64,000 nucleotides of DNA from Bradyrhizobium jicamae (GCF_018130695.1 NZ_JAFCJX010000015.1:112001-176000), one strand, 5' to 3'. Counted from the first letter of the stretch, positions 1 to 8,250 are shown. The notes: generated by a model not told the origin, from the letters alone. Translations and numbers: made by a program.

Positions 1-510
1 ACCGATCCCGTCGACGCGTTCTGGACCTCGGCGCCGCTCGATTTCGGCGGCAAGCCGCTGAAGTCGCTGAGCCAGGGCGATATCGATTTCAACCTGATCC
101 CGCTCACCGACGACAAGGCCGAGGAGAAGAAGGATCAGCCGGCCGCGGATGAAGCGACCACCATCGCCGTGATCAAGGAGGCGCTCGGCGAGCGCGTCTC
201 CGACGTCCGCGCCTCGCAGCGGCTGACCGAGAGCGCATCCTGCCTCGTCGCCGGCGGCGATTCCCGCGACCGCGCCCTCGAACGTTTGTTGGCGCAGCAG
301 AACCGCGGCGCGGTGACAAAGCCGATCCTCGAGATCAACCTCCGCCATCCCCTGGTCGCCGCGCTTGCGACCGACAAGGATCAGGCGCGCGACGTCGCCT
401 TCCTGCTGCTCGAGCAGGCGCAGATCCTCGACGGCGAGTTGCCGGAGGATCCGGCCGCGTTCGCGAGCCGCCTGAACCAGCTGGTGCTGCGCGGGTTGGT
501 CAGGGGGTAA
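1..510 (+). CDS. htpG: Molecular chaperone HtpG (Hsp90 family), C-terminal fragment
   Basis: The window opens inside this gene; frame 1 is open from the first base to a TAA at 508-510, giving about 169 residues. The segment LEINLRHPLV, followed by a helical dimerisation tail, is the hallmark of the C-terminal domain of bacterial Hsp90, an ATP-dependent cytosolic chaperone that acts with DnaK. The visible part begins in the middle/C-terminal junction (TDPVDAFWTSAPLDFGGKPL), which matches the usual HtpG order. The ATPase domain lies outside the window. The downstream gene is convergent and starts its stop codon 13 bases later. The identification is firm on motif grounds; only the upstream part is unseen. 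Confidence 0.93.
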   Translation, partial: TDPVDAFWTSAPLDFGGKPLKSLSQGDIDFNLIPLTDDKAEEKKDQPAADEATTIAVIKEALGERVSDVRASQRLTESASCLVAGGDSRDRALERLLAQQNRGAVTKPILEINLRHPLVAALATDKDQARDVAFLLLEQAQILDGELPEDPAAFASRLNQLVLRGLVRG

Positions 511-522
511 GCGCCGCCGCTC

Positions 523-1185
523 TCAAATCGTCGCCGCGTTCGGCAGGGGATTGCCGAGATCGTCGGTCGGCACCAGCTGCTGGTTGAAGGCGGAGAAATA
601 CGCCGCCCATTCCGGCGCGCCGACATCGACGATCACGGCGCCGTCCTGCCAGACGTCGTTGTGGTCGTTGGAATCATCGCCCGGGCGATGGATGAACTGC
701 TTGGTCGAACCCTGGTTCATGTGCACATCGTGCAGACCGTCGCCCTGGTCGAAGAAGCGGCCGAAGATGTAGACGTCCAGATTGTTCTGATGCGCGCGTG
801 ACAGCAATCGCTTCAGCGACAGCGCCGGCTCGGAATCGTCACTGCCGTCCATCACGTCGCTGTCGCGCCACTTGCCGGTGCTTTCCAGGAGATCGCTGCG
901 CAGGAAGTCGAGCGCCGGCAGCGCGTGCCGATCGGTCAATTCATGCGCGCCGGCTTCGGCCGCGGCGAGCGTCTGGATGATCGGGTGGCGGAAGTCGAAC
1001 ACCAGCTTGTATTTCAGCAAGTCGTCGGCGTCGTTGGTACCGACATTGATCGCGACGTCCCATTTGTCGCCGTCGACGTCGAGATTGCAGTGCAGGTGAA
1101 ACTGGGTCTCATGCCCGTGATGCGACGGCTTCAGCTTCGGTTCGGAAGTCACCTTGGTCTTGACGAATCCATAGACGAGGGTCAC
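523..1185 (-). CDS. DUF2278 family protein (YukJ-like)
   Basis: A 220-residue protein starting with GTG at 1185, preceded by AAGGAT at a good distance. The N-terminus MTLVYGFVKTKV, the HxHCNLDVDG segment and the C-terminal region with IHRPGDDSNDHNDVWQDGAV match the DUF2278 family (Bacillus YukJ is a member), whose biochemical role is unknown. There is no signal peptide or membrane segment, so it is probably cytosolic. It is convergent with htpG and divergent from the DUF3095 gene, so it is likely its own transcription unit. Length is usual for the family. Function is not assignable from sequence. Confidence 0.82.
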   Translation of the reverse strand: MTLVYGFVKTKVTSEPKLKPSHHGHETQFHLHCNLDVDGDKWDVAINVGTNDADDLLKYKLVFDFRHPIIQTLAAAEAGAHELTDRHALPALDFLRSDLLESTGKWRDSDVMDGSDDSEPALSLKRLLSRAHQNNLDVYIFGRFFDQGDGLHDVHMNQGSTKQFIHRPGDDSNDHNDVWQDGAVIVDVGAPEWAAYFSAFNQQLVPTDDLGNPLPNAATI

Positions 1186-1366
1186 GGCGCAATCCTTTCA
1201 TGAGGTAGACGCGTATCGTCCTGACCGTACAACCAGAGATGCAACGGGCGCGTGAACTGGCCCACATTTGCGTGAACTCTCGCACCTGCAGCACGGTCAC
1301 CGAGAACCCGATTCCAAAATCGGCCGTATCTGTTACAGGAAGACGCGAGGAAACCGGGCAACACTC

Positions 1367-2518
1367 ATGGCAGGCAGCGGCGGCAGCGAGATCTTCTACG
1401 GCGCCATCCCGGTGTTCCGCGGCTTTGCCAGCCTGATGGACCCGGCGCTGTATGCGCCGCTGCCCGACGACTGGACCGTCGGCGTCGCCGACATCGTCGA
1501 CTCCACCAAGGCGATTGCCGCGCAGCGCTACAAGGCGGTCAACATGGCGGGCGCCGCCGTGATCGCCGCCGTCACCAATGCGCTGGAGGGACGCGAATTT
1601 CCCTTCGTGTTCGGCGGCGATGGCGCAAGCTTTGCGATCGCGCCCGCCGATCTCGACGTCACGCGCGACGCGCTGGCCGCAACTGCCGGCTGGGTGCGCG
1701 ACGACCTCGATCTTGCGATGCGGGTGGCGCTGATCCCGGTCTCCGCGATCCGCGCCGCGGGCCTCGACGTTCGCGTCGCGCGCTTCGGGCCGTCGCAAAA
1801 CCTGTCCTATGCGATGTTCTCCGGCGGCGGGCTCGCCTATGCGGATGCCGCGATGAAGCGCGGCGAGTTCAAGGTCGAGCCGGCGCCGCCGGGCACGCAG
1901 CCTGACCTTTCCGGTCTCTCCTGCCGCTTCGAGGAGATTCCGGCGACCCGCGGCGTCATCCTGTCGGTGCTGGTGATGCCGAAGGGCAGCGATCCGCTGG
2001 CCTTCCGCAAGGTGATCGAGGACATCATCATTCGCGTCGAGAAGACGCCGGATGCCGGTCGTCCGGTGCAGGCCGGCGGGCCGCCGCTGCGCTGGCCGCC
2101 GCAGGGCATGGAGTATGAGGCCCGCGCCGGCCGCCGCGGTCCGCTGGCTGCACGCCGCGCCGTGGTGCTGGCGTTTTCGCTGTGGGCCTTTGTCATCATG
2201 CGCTTCGGCATCAGGGTCGGCGGCTTCGTGCCGAAGATCTATCTGCAGCAGGTCGTGGAAAACTCCGACTTCCGCAAGTTCGACGACGGCCTGCGCATGA
2301 TCCTCGACTGCACGCCGGAGCTCGCCGCCGAGCTCGAGCAGCGCCTCGCCGCCGCCGCATCGGAATGCATCGTGCGCTACGGCCTGCACCGCCAGGACGC
2401 CGCGATGATGACCTGCTTCACGCCTTCCGTGATGCGCAGCGACCACGTCCATTTCATCGACGGCGCCAGAGGCGGCTACGCGTCGGCCGCGACCGCGTTG
2501 AAGGCGGCGACGGTGTAG
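1367..2518 (+). CDS. DUF3095 family protein, cyclase-like N-terminal motifs
   Basis: A 383-residue protein; the ATG at 1367 was chosen because the conserved region starts immediately after it, though the frame is open further upstream. Residues 36-86 carry WTVGVADIVDSTKAI (Asp42) and FGGDGASF (Asp85), a spacing reminiscent of the two metal-binding aspartates of class III nucleotidyl cyclases, so a cyclase-related fold is possible, but the family is officially uncharacterised. A hydrophobic stretch (VVLAFSLWAFVIMRFGI) near residue 270 could be a membrane segment. No catalytic role is claimed. The gene is divergent from the DUF2278 gene and followed by a palindromic repeat. Confidence 0.8.
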   Translation: MAGSGGSEIFYGAIPVFRGFASLMDPALYAPLPDDWTVGVADIVDSTKAIAAQRYKAVNMAGAAVIAAVTNALEGREFPFVFGGDGASFAIAPADLDVTRDALAATAGWVRDDLDLAMRVALIPVSAIRAAGLDVRVARFGPSQNLSYAMFSGGGLAYADAAMKRGEFKVEPAPPGTQPDLSGLSCRFEEIPATRGVILSVLVMPKGSDPLAFRKVIEDIIIRVEKTPDAGRPVQAGGPPLRWPPQGMEYEARAGRRGPLAARRAVVLAFSLWAFVIMRFGIRVGGFVPKIYLQQVVENSDFRKFDDGLRMILDCTPELAAELEQRLAAAASECIVRYGLHRQDAAMMTCFTPSVMRSDHVHFIDGARGGYASAATALKAATV

Positions 2519-2520
2519 TT

Positions 2521-2717
2521 CACCTCTCCCCGCTCTTCCGCGGGGAGAGGTCGGATCGCATCGCAGATGCGATCCGGGTGAGGGGCATGGCAGTACGTTT
2601 GCGGCAGGGCCGGTCCATCCGACTCATCGACATCACTTCAGTCATATTGAGAAAGCGCGCCGCGCGGAGAGATGCCCCTCACCCTAACCCTCTCCCCGTA
2701 AGAACGGGGAGAGGGGA
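2521..2717. repeat. Intergenic palindromic repeat, family A copy 1
   Basis: Three nested or consecutive hairpins are visible: an 11-bp stem CCTCTCCCCGC/GCGGGGAGAGG (2523-2550), a 10-bp stem GGATCGCATC/GATGCGATCC just after it, and a long-range pairing of GGGTGAGGGGC (about 2578) with GCCCCTCACCC (about 2673), closed by a final CTCTCCCCG/CGGGGAGAG hairpin near 2690-2714. A closely similar element occurs at 29157-29353. It carries no convincing gene and lies between two convergent genes. Confidence 0.85.
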
Positions 2718-2739
2718 ATGAGAGAGCGTGCGCTCGCTG

Positions 2740-3180
2740 CTACTTCCCCACCCGCGTCCAGGTCTCGCCGCCGCAGATCACGCCGACGCAACCCTCGACG
2801 CGCAGCGTGCTCTCGCCGGTCACCGTGATGTTGCTGGCATAGGTGCCGCCGTCATCGGCGTTGTAGATCTGGCCCGACCATTTGTTCGATGCGACCGGAT
2901 GCATGCCGGAGAACAGCGTGAGCCCGATGATCGGACGGCTGGCGAGCGACGGGTTCGGGTTCTTGTTGTCGACCTGCGGTCGGCCGGTCGCGGGATCAAT
3001 GGGATCGCGCAGGCTCACCACGACGCCGCAGATGCCGCCGCTGCATTTGGTGACCTTCACGCGGGCATCGCCGGCCTGGGTCTGCCAGACGCCGGTCGGC
3101 TCAGCGCTCTGCGCATGAGCGGCCGGTGCCGCAAACAGCATCGCTGTGATCGCAAACACAAATCCAAATTTGCAGGCCAT
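2740..3180 (-). CDS. Secreted DUF2147 family protein
   Basis: A 146-residue protein beginning MACKFGFVFAITAMLFAAPAAHAQ, a classic Sec signal peptide cleaved near AHA-Q. The ATG at 3180 is preferred over upstream codons because GGGGA lies six bases before it. The mature part holds EPTGVWQTQAGDARVKV, CSGGICGVVVSLRDP and the terminal GETWTRV, which define DUF2147, a family of small periplasmic proteins of unknown role. The four cysteines pair plausibly as two disulfides (CSGGIC and CVGVIC). Neighbours give no functional hint. Confident on family, not on function. Confidence 0.85.
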   Translation of the reverse strand: MACKFGFVFAITAMLFAAPAAHAQSAEPTGVWQTQAGDARVKVTKCSGGICGVVVSLRDPIDPATGRPQVDNKNPNPSLASRPIIGLTLFSGMHPVASNKWSGQIYNADDGGTYASNITVTGESTLRVEGCVGVICGGETWTRVGK

Positions 3181-3247
3181 GGTCATTCCCCAAAAAGCGG
3201 GCCTGCATAGCAACAAATCAGATTTGTGCAACGTCATATTCGCGCGA

Positions 3248-4630
3248 TCAATTGCCCCACTTCGTCAGCTTGATCGACAGCGCAGTGGCGAGGCCGAGCA
3301 CCACCATGGCACCGCCGACGAGCGCGAACAGCGTCCAGGCTTCCGCGCCCGAGGTCGAAAGCCACCAGCCGCCGATGCCGACCATCAGCAAGCGAATCGT
3401 GCCGGCGAGCACGGGACCGCCGACCTTGGCCGCACCCTGCGAGGAGAAATACAGGCACACGCCGATCCCGAAGAAGCCGAAGCCCGGCCCAGCGAGGGCG
3501 AAATAGGAATACGACGCCGCGGTGACGCCGGGATCGCTGGTGAACAGCGACACCCAGAGCGCCGGCTTGATCGCAACCACGATGCCGATCAGCCCGACGG
3601 CGACGCCCGTCACCGCCGCCGCGGTCCAGGTGACATGCCGCGCGCGGGTGACGAGGCCCGCGCCCATGGCCATGCCGACCATCGGCACCGAGGCGATGCC
3701 GACCGCGAACGCGATCGGGATCAGCAGGAATTCCAGCCGCGAGCCCATGCCGTAGCCGGCCAGCGTCTCGGTGCCGAAGCCCGCGAGGATCTTGGTGAAG
3801 ATCAGGATCGTCAGCACGCTCTGCAGCGGCGACAGGCAGGCGACTGCGCCGACCTTGAGGATGTCGGCGAACATCGCGCGCTGGAATGTGAAGCGGGAGA
3901 AATCCAGATCGAGCCGGCTGCGGCCGCTGAGCAGGTACCAGGCGAGGAAGATCGCGCCACACGTGAACGCGGTGAGCTGGCCGGCGGCAACGCCGCGCAT
4001 GCCGAGATGCGGCAGGCCGAACAGCCCGAGCCCGAGCGTGCCGCCGACCGCGATCTGCACGATCGAGACGATGATCAGCGTGGCCGAAGGCGTGCGCATG
4101 TCGCCGGTGCCGCGCACCACGGAGGCCAGCGTGTTGACCAGCCAGATCGAAATCGCGCCGGAGAACAGCACCTGCGAATAGTGCAGGGATTGCTCGAGCA
4201 CGCCGCCACGGCCGCCGAGCAGGGCATAGAAATTGCGGCCGAAGCCCAGCATCATCACCGTGAAGAACAGGCCGGCGCAGGCGCCGATCATCGCCGCATG
4301 AAACGCCAGATCCGCCGCGCGGTCGCGATTGCCGGCGCCGAGCGCGCGGCTGATGGCGGAGGAGACCCCGCCGCCCATCGCGCCCGCCGACATCATCTGC
4401 GTCAGCATCGCGAACGGAAACACCAGCGCGATGCCGGCGAGCGGCTCGGTGCCGAGCCGGCCGATATAGGAGGTCTCGGCGATCGCGACCAGCGCGCTGC
4501 CGGCCATCGCGATCGTGTTGGGCACCGCAAGCCGCAGCAGCGTCGGCAGGATCGGCGCCGTCACCAGATGATTGGCCGGGGAGGCCGGCACATCGGCGGG
4601 ACGCAGATCGATCGGGGCATCAATGGTCAT
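3248..4630 (-). CDS. MATE family multidrug/sodium antiporter
   Basis: A 460-residue, highly hydrophobic protein with about twelve predicted transmembrane helices in two homologous halves. MATE signatures include LRLAVPNTIAMAGSALVAIAETSYIGRLG near the N-terminus and VVRGTGDMRTP at mid-protein. Members export cationic drugs or metabolites in exchange for Na+ or H+ across the inner membrane. Length is normal for the NorM/DinF group. The ATG at 4630 is the first plausible start. It is transcribed on the minus strand and downstream of the GNAT gene at 4713 with about 80 bases between, so co-transcription is possible. Substrate cannot be predicted. Confidence 0.92.
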   Translation of the reverse strand: MTIDAPIDLRPADVPASPANHLVTAPILPTLLRLAVPNTIAMAGSALVAIAETSYIGRLGTEPLAGIALVFPFAMLTQMMSAGAMGGGVSSAISRALGAGNRDRAADLAFHAAMIGACAGLFFTVMMLGFGRNFYALLGGRGGVLEQSLHYSQVLFSGAISIWLVNTLASVVRGTGDMRTPSATLIIVSIVQIAVGGTLGLGLFGLPHLGMRGVAAGQLTAFTCGAIFLAWYLLSGRSRLDLDFSRFTFQRAMFADILKVGAVACLSPLQSVLTILIFTKILAGFGTETLAGYGMGSRLEFLLIPIAFAVGIASVPMVGMAMGAGLVTRARHVTWTAAAVTGVAVGLIGIVVAIKPALWVSLFTSDPGVTAASYSYFALAGPGFGFFGIGVCLYFSSQGAAKVGGPVLAGTIRLLMVGIGGWWLSTSGAEAWTLFALVGGAMVVLGLATALSIKLTKWGN

Positions 4631-4712
4631 GCGTCACCGTTTGCGGAGAATAGATGATGACCAACATATTATGCGATGCCGCCATTGCAAGCCACCGCGG
4701 CCCGCGCAGGGG

Positions 4713-5243
4713 TCACCACGGCAGGCCGCATAGGTCGATCTTGCCCTGTCGCGGGGCGCGGACGATGTCGAACACGAACGGGGCCATGGCGTCGAACTTG
4801 ATCGTCCCTGAAGGCTGCTGGCAGGTGATCTCGCCCGAGAACGGATGCCAGCCCCGCGCCTGGTAGAACGCCTCATTGTGCGGCTCGCAGAACAGGATCG
4901 CGAATTTCACCGCGTCATTGGCCCGCATCGTGTGCACGGCGGCGTCGAGCGCGAGACTCGCATAGCCGCGCCGCCGACAGTCCTCGCGGGTCGCGACCCC
5001 TCCGATCCCGCCGACATGCACCTTGTGGCCGTTCCAGATCACGGTGCGGAAGTAGATGCCGACATGGCAGGCCAGCCCGGTGCCATCGGGCGCGTCCAGC
5101 AACACCCGCAAATCCGCATTCGCCCATTTGATGTGCGCCCAAGGCCGATGACCCGTGGCGTCGGGCCCCCACACCGCCCGGTGCAGCGGCTCGGCCTTCG
5201 GCCAGGACGCGTCGCCGTTCAGGATGTCGATCTCGATGCTCAT
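4713..5243 (-). CDS. GNAT family N-acetyltransferase
   Basis: A 176-residue protein starting at the ATG at 5243, with GAGG eight bases upstream. The acetyl-CoA-binding motif is visible as GGVATREDCRRRGYASLALDAA (residues ~84-105, the R-R-x-G-Y loop), followed by a typical beta5/alpha4 segment ending in FYQARGWHPF. The overall layout and the C-terminal motif DLCGLPW resemble AAC(2')-I-like acetyltransferases, so a small amine or aminoglycoside-like substrate is possible, but this is a family-level inference only. It is cytosolic and may be co-transcribed with the MATE exporter downstream, a pairing that would suit detoxification. Confidence 0.85.
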   Translation of the reverse strand: MSIEIDILNGDASWPKAEPLHRAVWGPDATGHRPWAHIKWANADLRVLLDAPDGTGLACHVGIYFRTVIWNGHKVHVGGIGGVATREDCRRRGYASLALDAAVHTMRANDAVKFAILFCEPHNEAFYQARGWHPFSGEITCQQPSGTIKFDAMAPFVFDIVRAPRQGKIDLCGLPW

Positions 5244-5404
5244 GTTTTTGGCCTCACGCTTTCGCCGAACTGTCATACACCGCGCCGCCGCCGGCGCCGC
5301 AAGGGCAAGGCGCCCTTGCCAAAATGCGGTGTTTCATCCCGATGGAACCTTCTATAAGGGGTGTCCGTTAAGTGTAGTCTCCCACCACTGTTGGACATCA
5401 CCCC

Positions 5405-6004
5405 ATGACCTTCACGCTCCCCGATCTGCCCTATGCCCACGACGCCCTTGCGCCCTATATGTCCAAGGAAACGCTGGAGTTTCACCACGACAAGCATCAC
5501 CAGGCCTACGTCACCAACGGCAATAACGCGATCAAGGGGACCGAATTCGAGGGCAAATCCCTCGAGGAGATCGTGAAGGGCTCGTTCGGCAAGAACGCAC
5601 CCGTCTTCAACAATGCCGGCCAGCACTACAACCACGTCCACTTCTGGAAGTGGATGAAGCCGAATGGCGGCGGCACCAAGCTGCCCGGCCGCCTCGAGAA
5701 GAAGATCAACGAGGACCTCGGCGGCTTCGAGAAGTTCAAGACCGACTTCGCCGCGGCCGGCGTCGGTCAGTTCGGCTCCGGCTGGTGCTGGCTGCAGGTC
5801 AAGGGCGGCAAGCTCGAGATCTCCAAGACCCCGAACGGCGAGAACCCGCTGGTGCATGGCGCCACCCCGATCCTCGGCTGCGACGTCTGGGAGCACTCCT
5901 ACTACATCGACTATCGCAACCGCCGTCCGGACTATCTGAAGGCGTTCGTCGAGAACCTCGTCAACTGGGACTATGTCGACGAGATGTTCGGCAAGGCCGG
6001 CTAA
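5405..6004 (+). CDS. sodB: Superoxide dismutase [Fe]
   Basis: A 199-residue protein that dismutates superoxide to O2 and H2O2 in the cytosol. Metal ligands are recognisable: the His in LEFHHDKHHQAYV (near residue 27), the His in AGQHYNHVHFWKWM (near 80), and Asp/His in CDVWEHSYYIDY (near 160). The Gln in NNAGQHYNH sits where iron SODs carry their outer-sphere glutamine, favouring Fe over Mn. Length and domain order are standard. It stands alone between a divergent GNAT gene and repeats; an inverted repeat GCAAGGGC/GCCCTTGC at about 5300-5320 lies upstream of it. The identification is secure; the metal choice is an inference from one residue. Confidence 0.95.
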   Translation: MTFTLPDLPYAHDALAPYMSKETLEFHHDKHHQAYVTNGNNAIKGTEFEGKSLEEIVKGSFGKNAPVFNNAGQHYNHVHFWKWMKPNGGGTKLPGRLEKKINEDLGGFEKFKTDFAAAGVGQFGSGWCWLQVKGGKLEISKTPNGENPLVHGATPILGCDVWEHSYYIDYRNRRPDYLKAFVENLVNWDYVDEMFGKAG

Positions 6005-6014
6005 GCCTTCTTTC

Positions 6015-6178
6015 CACCCTCCCCTGAAAAGGGGAGGGTCGGTTCGCATGAAGCGCAGCGCCATGCGAACCGGGGAGGGGTCAACTCTCTCCACACGAAC
6101 AGTCTCTCAATGGAGAGACCTGACCCCGCCCCGCCGCTCATTCCATTCGCATCGACCCTCCCCTTTCAGGGGAGGGTG
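6015..6178. repeat. Intergenic palindromic repeat, family C
   Basis: The element begins with a perfect 10-bp stem ACCCTCCCCT/AGGGGAGGGT (about 6016-6039) and ends with the same stem again (about 6155-6177). An internal pairing GGTTCGCATG/CATGCGAACC (about 6040-6071) forms a second hairpin. It occupies the whole interval between sodB and crcB and shows no coding character. Confidence 0.8.
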
Positions 6179-6240
6179 ACTTCAAACGCCACAGTCACTT
6201 GGGGACTCACGTCCTCTCACCACACCAGCGGGGGCAATGG

Positions 6241-6627
6241 GTGGGCAGCGCGACAAGCTATCTCCTGGTCTTCTTCGGCGGCGGCATGGGCGCGACGCTG
6301 CGCCATCTGATCAACCTCACCTGCGCGCGCTGCCTTGGCACCGCGTTTCCGTACGGCACCTTCATCATCAACATCACGGGCTCGACCGTGATGGGCCTGA
6401 TCGCCGGCTATCTCGCCTTCCGCGGCGAAGCCTCGCAGCCCTGGCGGCTGTTCCTGATGACCGGCATCCTCGGCGGCTACACCACCTTCTCCGCCTTCTC
6501 GCTCGACACCACACTTCTCTACGAGCGCGGCGAACTCGGCCTCGCCGCGCTGTATGTGCTCGGCTCGGTGGTGCTCTCGATCGCGGGACTGTTCGCGGGG
6601 CTTGCGATCATCCGCTCGCTGACGTGA
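6241..6627 (+). CDS. crcB: Fluoride ion channel/exporter CrcB (Fluc)
   Basis: About 128 residues with four predicted transmembrane helices, the size of a single Fluc subunit that dimerises in the inner membrane to expel F-. Conserved features are GGGMGATLRHL near the N-terminus, PYGTFIINITGS (the pore asparagine) and GGYTTFSAFSLDT (the phenylalanine and TTFS motif). The GTG at 6241 is preceded by GGGGG and gives the family's normal N-terminus; an ATG at 6199 in the same frame would add 14 unlikely residues. I see no fluoride riboswitch in the leader. The gene is bracketed by two different palindromic repeats. Confidence 0.9.
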   Translation: MGSATSYLLVFFGGGMGATLRHLINLTCARCLGTAFPYGTFIINITGSTVMGLIAGYLAFRGEASQPWRLFLMTGILGGYTTFSAFSLDTTLLYERGELGLAALYVLGSVVLSIAGLFAGLAIIRSLT

Positions 6628-6670
6628 CGCGCAGAAGCGCGCGCGATGTGAGGTGAGCAGGCTGGTCGGG

Positions 6671-6838
6671 CTCCCTCCCCCCTTGCGGGAGAGGGAGGGG
6701 AGAGGGGTGGCCCCGGGCGAGATGATGGACGTGTTCGTCGCTCTTGCAATCTTTCGATCGCGCGTCGTTGCAAGGTCAATGGAGAGACCACCCGAGTGGA
6801 CCCCTCTCCCTAACCCTCTCCCGCAAGGGGAGAGGGAA
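6671..6838. repeat. Intergenic palindromic repeat, family D
   Basis: The left end has CCTCCCCCCTTGCGGGAGAGGG and the right end CCCTCTCCCGCAAGGGGAGAGG, each an internal hairpin, and the two ends are inverted copies of one another, so the whole element can fold back. It resembles family A (the shared CCTAACCCTCTCCC segment) but has a different centre. It lies just downstream of crcB and probably ends the transcript. Confidence 0.75.
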
Positions 6839-6923
6839 CCCTTCCATGGTGCGTCCCTCACGCGGTCGCAACGCTCCCGCTGACATTAGACCGCTGATTT
6901 GCCCGACGGCGCAAGGTCGTCAG

Positions 6924-7380
6924 GCGAAAATAATGTGCTTTACACGAACTTCCGATTATGCTAACAATATGCCCGTCTCACCCGACACGAGGGGCGCTCG
7001 CGAACGCCACGAACGTGGGTGACGATGCGGTGGCCGCTGGGCGTGCGACAGGCGTGTGTGCGCAAGGCGGACGGCGAAGTCGTGTGGGCTTGCCGCCCCG
7101 ATGTTGGTGGCAAGTCTGCGAGAGGTCCAAAGCCGATCGTGGATGATGGTGGCACAAAAGCAGAGTCTCACCAGGGCGAGCACGTATAAGCCGTAAGACC
7201 ATCGCGCAGGGAAGGCCGGATGCCTCCGCCGAACCTGTATGCTCGCGTGCGCACTTTTTTGTGCACGATTGCACGCGAGACCGCGGGTGCGGCGTGCACC
7301 CGGTCTTCCCTGCGCCCTCGCTACCGAGCGAGGGCGGAACGAGATGGAAAACTCGGGCAAATCATGTCGCGAGAATGCGA
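6924..7380 (-). repeat. ~450-bp interspersed repeat, copy 1 (family F)
   Basis: This segment is matched in reverse orientation at 53872-54320 over nearly its whole length. Shared landmarks, in order, are TTTACACGAACTTC, GAAGTCGTGTGGGC, GCCGCCCCGATGTTGGTGG, GAGAGGTCCAAAGCCGATCG, GGTGGCACAAAAGCAGAG, TCTCACCAGGGCGAG, CATCGCGCAGGGAAGGCC and GGAACGAGATGGAAAACTCG. Frames across it give Arg/His-rich peptides without domains, so I treat it as a non-coding or decayed repeat, not a gene. Strand is assigned arbitrarily as minus relative to copy 2. Confidence 0.8.
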
Positions 7381-7416
7381 AGCTGTGAGTTGTTGAAATT
7401 GAATGCGCAACACATT

Positions 7417-7541
7417 CGTCGTCCTGGCGAACGCCAGGACCCATTACCACGAATGCAAATTGCTGCGCGACGCTGTGGCCGCGATCCCGTTCACAACCAA
7501 ATTCGGTGGTTATGGGCCCTGGCTTTCGCCAGGGCGACGAT
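7417..7541. repeat. Palindromic repeat, family E
   Basis: Two hairpin ends, GTCCTGGCGAACGCCAGGAC (about 7421-7440) and CCCTGGCTTTCGCCAGGG (about 7517-7534), flank a ~75-base centre, and the whole is an imperfect inverted repeat. I recall elements with this GTCCTGGC...GCCAGGAC pattern as common in Bradyrhizobium and Rhodopseudomonas intergenic regions. No gene is present. Confidence 0.7.
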
Positions 7542-7659
7542 GGGGTGAGATCGCATACCCATCCTCAACTCGCGCATGGATCCATCGCCACTTCCGTTTG
7601 CCTCACCTTCCTCGCAGGACTAAGCAGAACACACCGCATCACCTCTCGAACCCACCACC

Positions 7660-8250
7660 TTGTCCTCACCCCATACAGACCCGGCGCCTGCCGACGACGA
7701 GACGCGGCCGAAGCGCGTGCGCAAGCCGATTGGCTGGTCGCTGATCTCGATCCTGGTGCTGGTCGTGGTCAGCGCCACGCTGGTGTGGCGGCGCGACGGC
7801 ATCGACGGGGTCACCGAGATCTTTCTGCACGACGTCTCGCTGTTCGGCGGCATCCTGCCGCGCGTACTGGCGGGCTGTCTGCTCGGCGCCTTCATCGCGG
7901 AAATTCTGCCGCACGAAAAAGTCTCGCGCGCACTCGGGCCGAACTCCGGCCTCAAGGGCCTGCTGATCGGCACCGCCTTCGGCGCGATCCTGCCGGGCGG
8001 TCCCTTCACCGCCTATCCGGTGGCGGCGGCGCTGCTCACGGTCGGTGCGGATTTCGGCGCGACCATCGCGATGGTCGTGAGCTGGACCTTGATCGGCTAT
8101 GGCCGTGCGGTGGCGTGGGAGCTGCCGATCATGGGCACCGACTTCACGCTGTGGCGGATCGTGCTCTCGCTGCCGATCCCGGTGCTCGCCGGCGCGCTCG
8201 GCCGCTTCGTATTCGTTCGGGTCTATCCCAAGGGGGCGCCGTCCGAATGA
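7660..8250 (+). CDS. Permease half-protein, COG0701 (YraQ/ArsP-like), first subunit
   Basis: A 196-residue membrane protein. The frame opens with TTG at 7660; a GTG at 7717, just ahead of the first helix, is an equally plausible start. After a charged N-terminus come about five transmembrane helices. The segment RALGPNSGLKGLLIGTAFGAILPGGPFTAYPVAAALL carries the G-P-N-S-G and P-G-G-P motifs of COG0701 permeases, which are normally one ~300-residue chain with two such halves. Here only one half is encoded; the other half is the next gene, which overlaps by four bases (ATGA). Substrate is unknown; related proteins export arsenicals or other metals. It ends just upstream of the znu promoter. Confidence 0.82.
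   Translation: MSSPHTDPAPADDETRPKRVRKPIGWSLISILVLVVVSATLVWRRDGIDGVTEIFLHDVSLFGGILPRVLAGCLLGAFIAEILPHEKVSRALGPNSGLKGLLIGTAFGAILPGGPFTAYPVAAALLTVGADFGATIAMVVSWTLIGYGRAVAWELPIMGTDFTLWRIVLSLPIPVLAGALGRFVFVRVYPKGAPSE

Larger units (their letters stand above)
6628..7659. other. Gene-free repeat-rich interval
   Basis: About 1 kb without a credible gene. It holds a family D hairpin repeat, the motif CTGATTTGCCCGACGG (6892-6907), one copy of a ~450-bp interspersed repeat (6924-7380) and a family E palindromic repeat (about 7417-7541). Open frames here are fragments of the repeats. The last ~100 bases may carry the promoter of the following permease gene, but no clear -35/-10 was recognised. Confidence 0.75.

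Noticed and set aside
1109..2452. A 447-codon minus-strand frame opposite the DUF3095 gene
   Set aside because: The peptide is Arg/His/Gly-rich without a domain, typical of the third-codon-GC mirror frame.
6180..6240. A fluoride riboswitch before crcB
   Set aside because: The 60-base leader does not contain the conserved fluoride aptamer pattern, and the upstream space is a palindromic repeat.
6978..7274. Arg/His-rich frames inside the 450-bp repeat (also 53924-54271)
   Set aside because: They are similar between the two copies because the DNA is, not because of protein selection; no ribosome site or domain is seen, so they are not called as genes.
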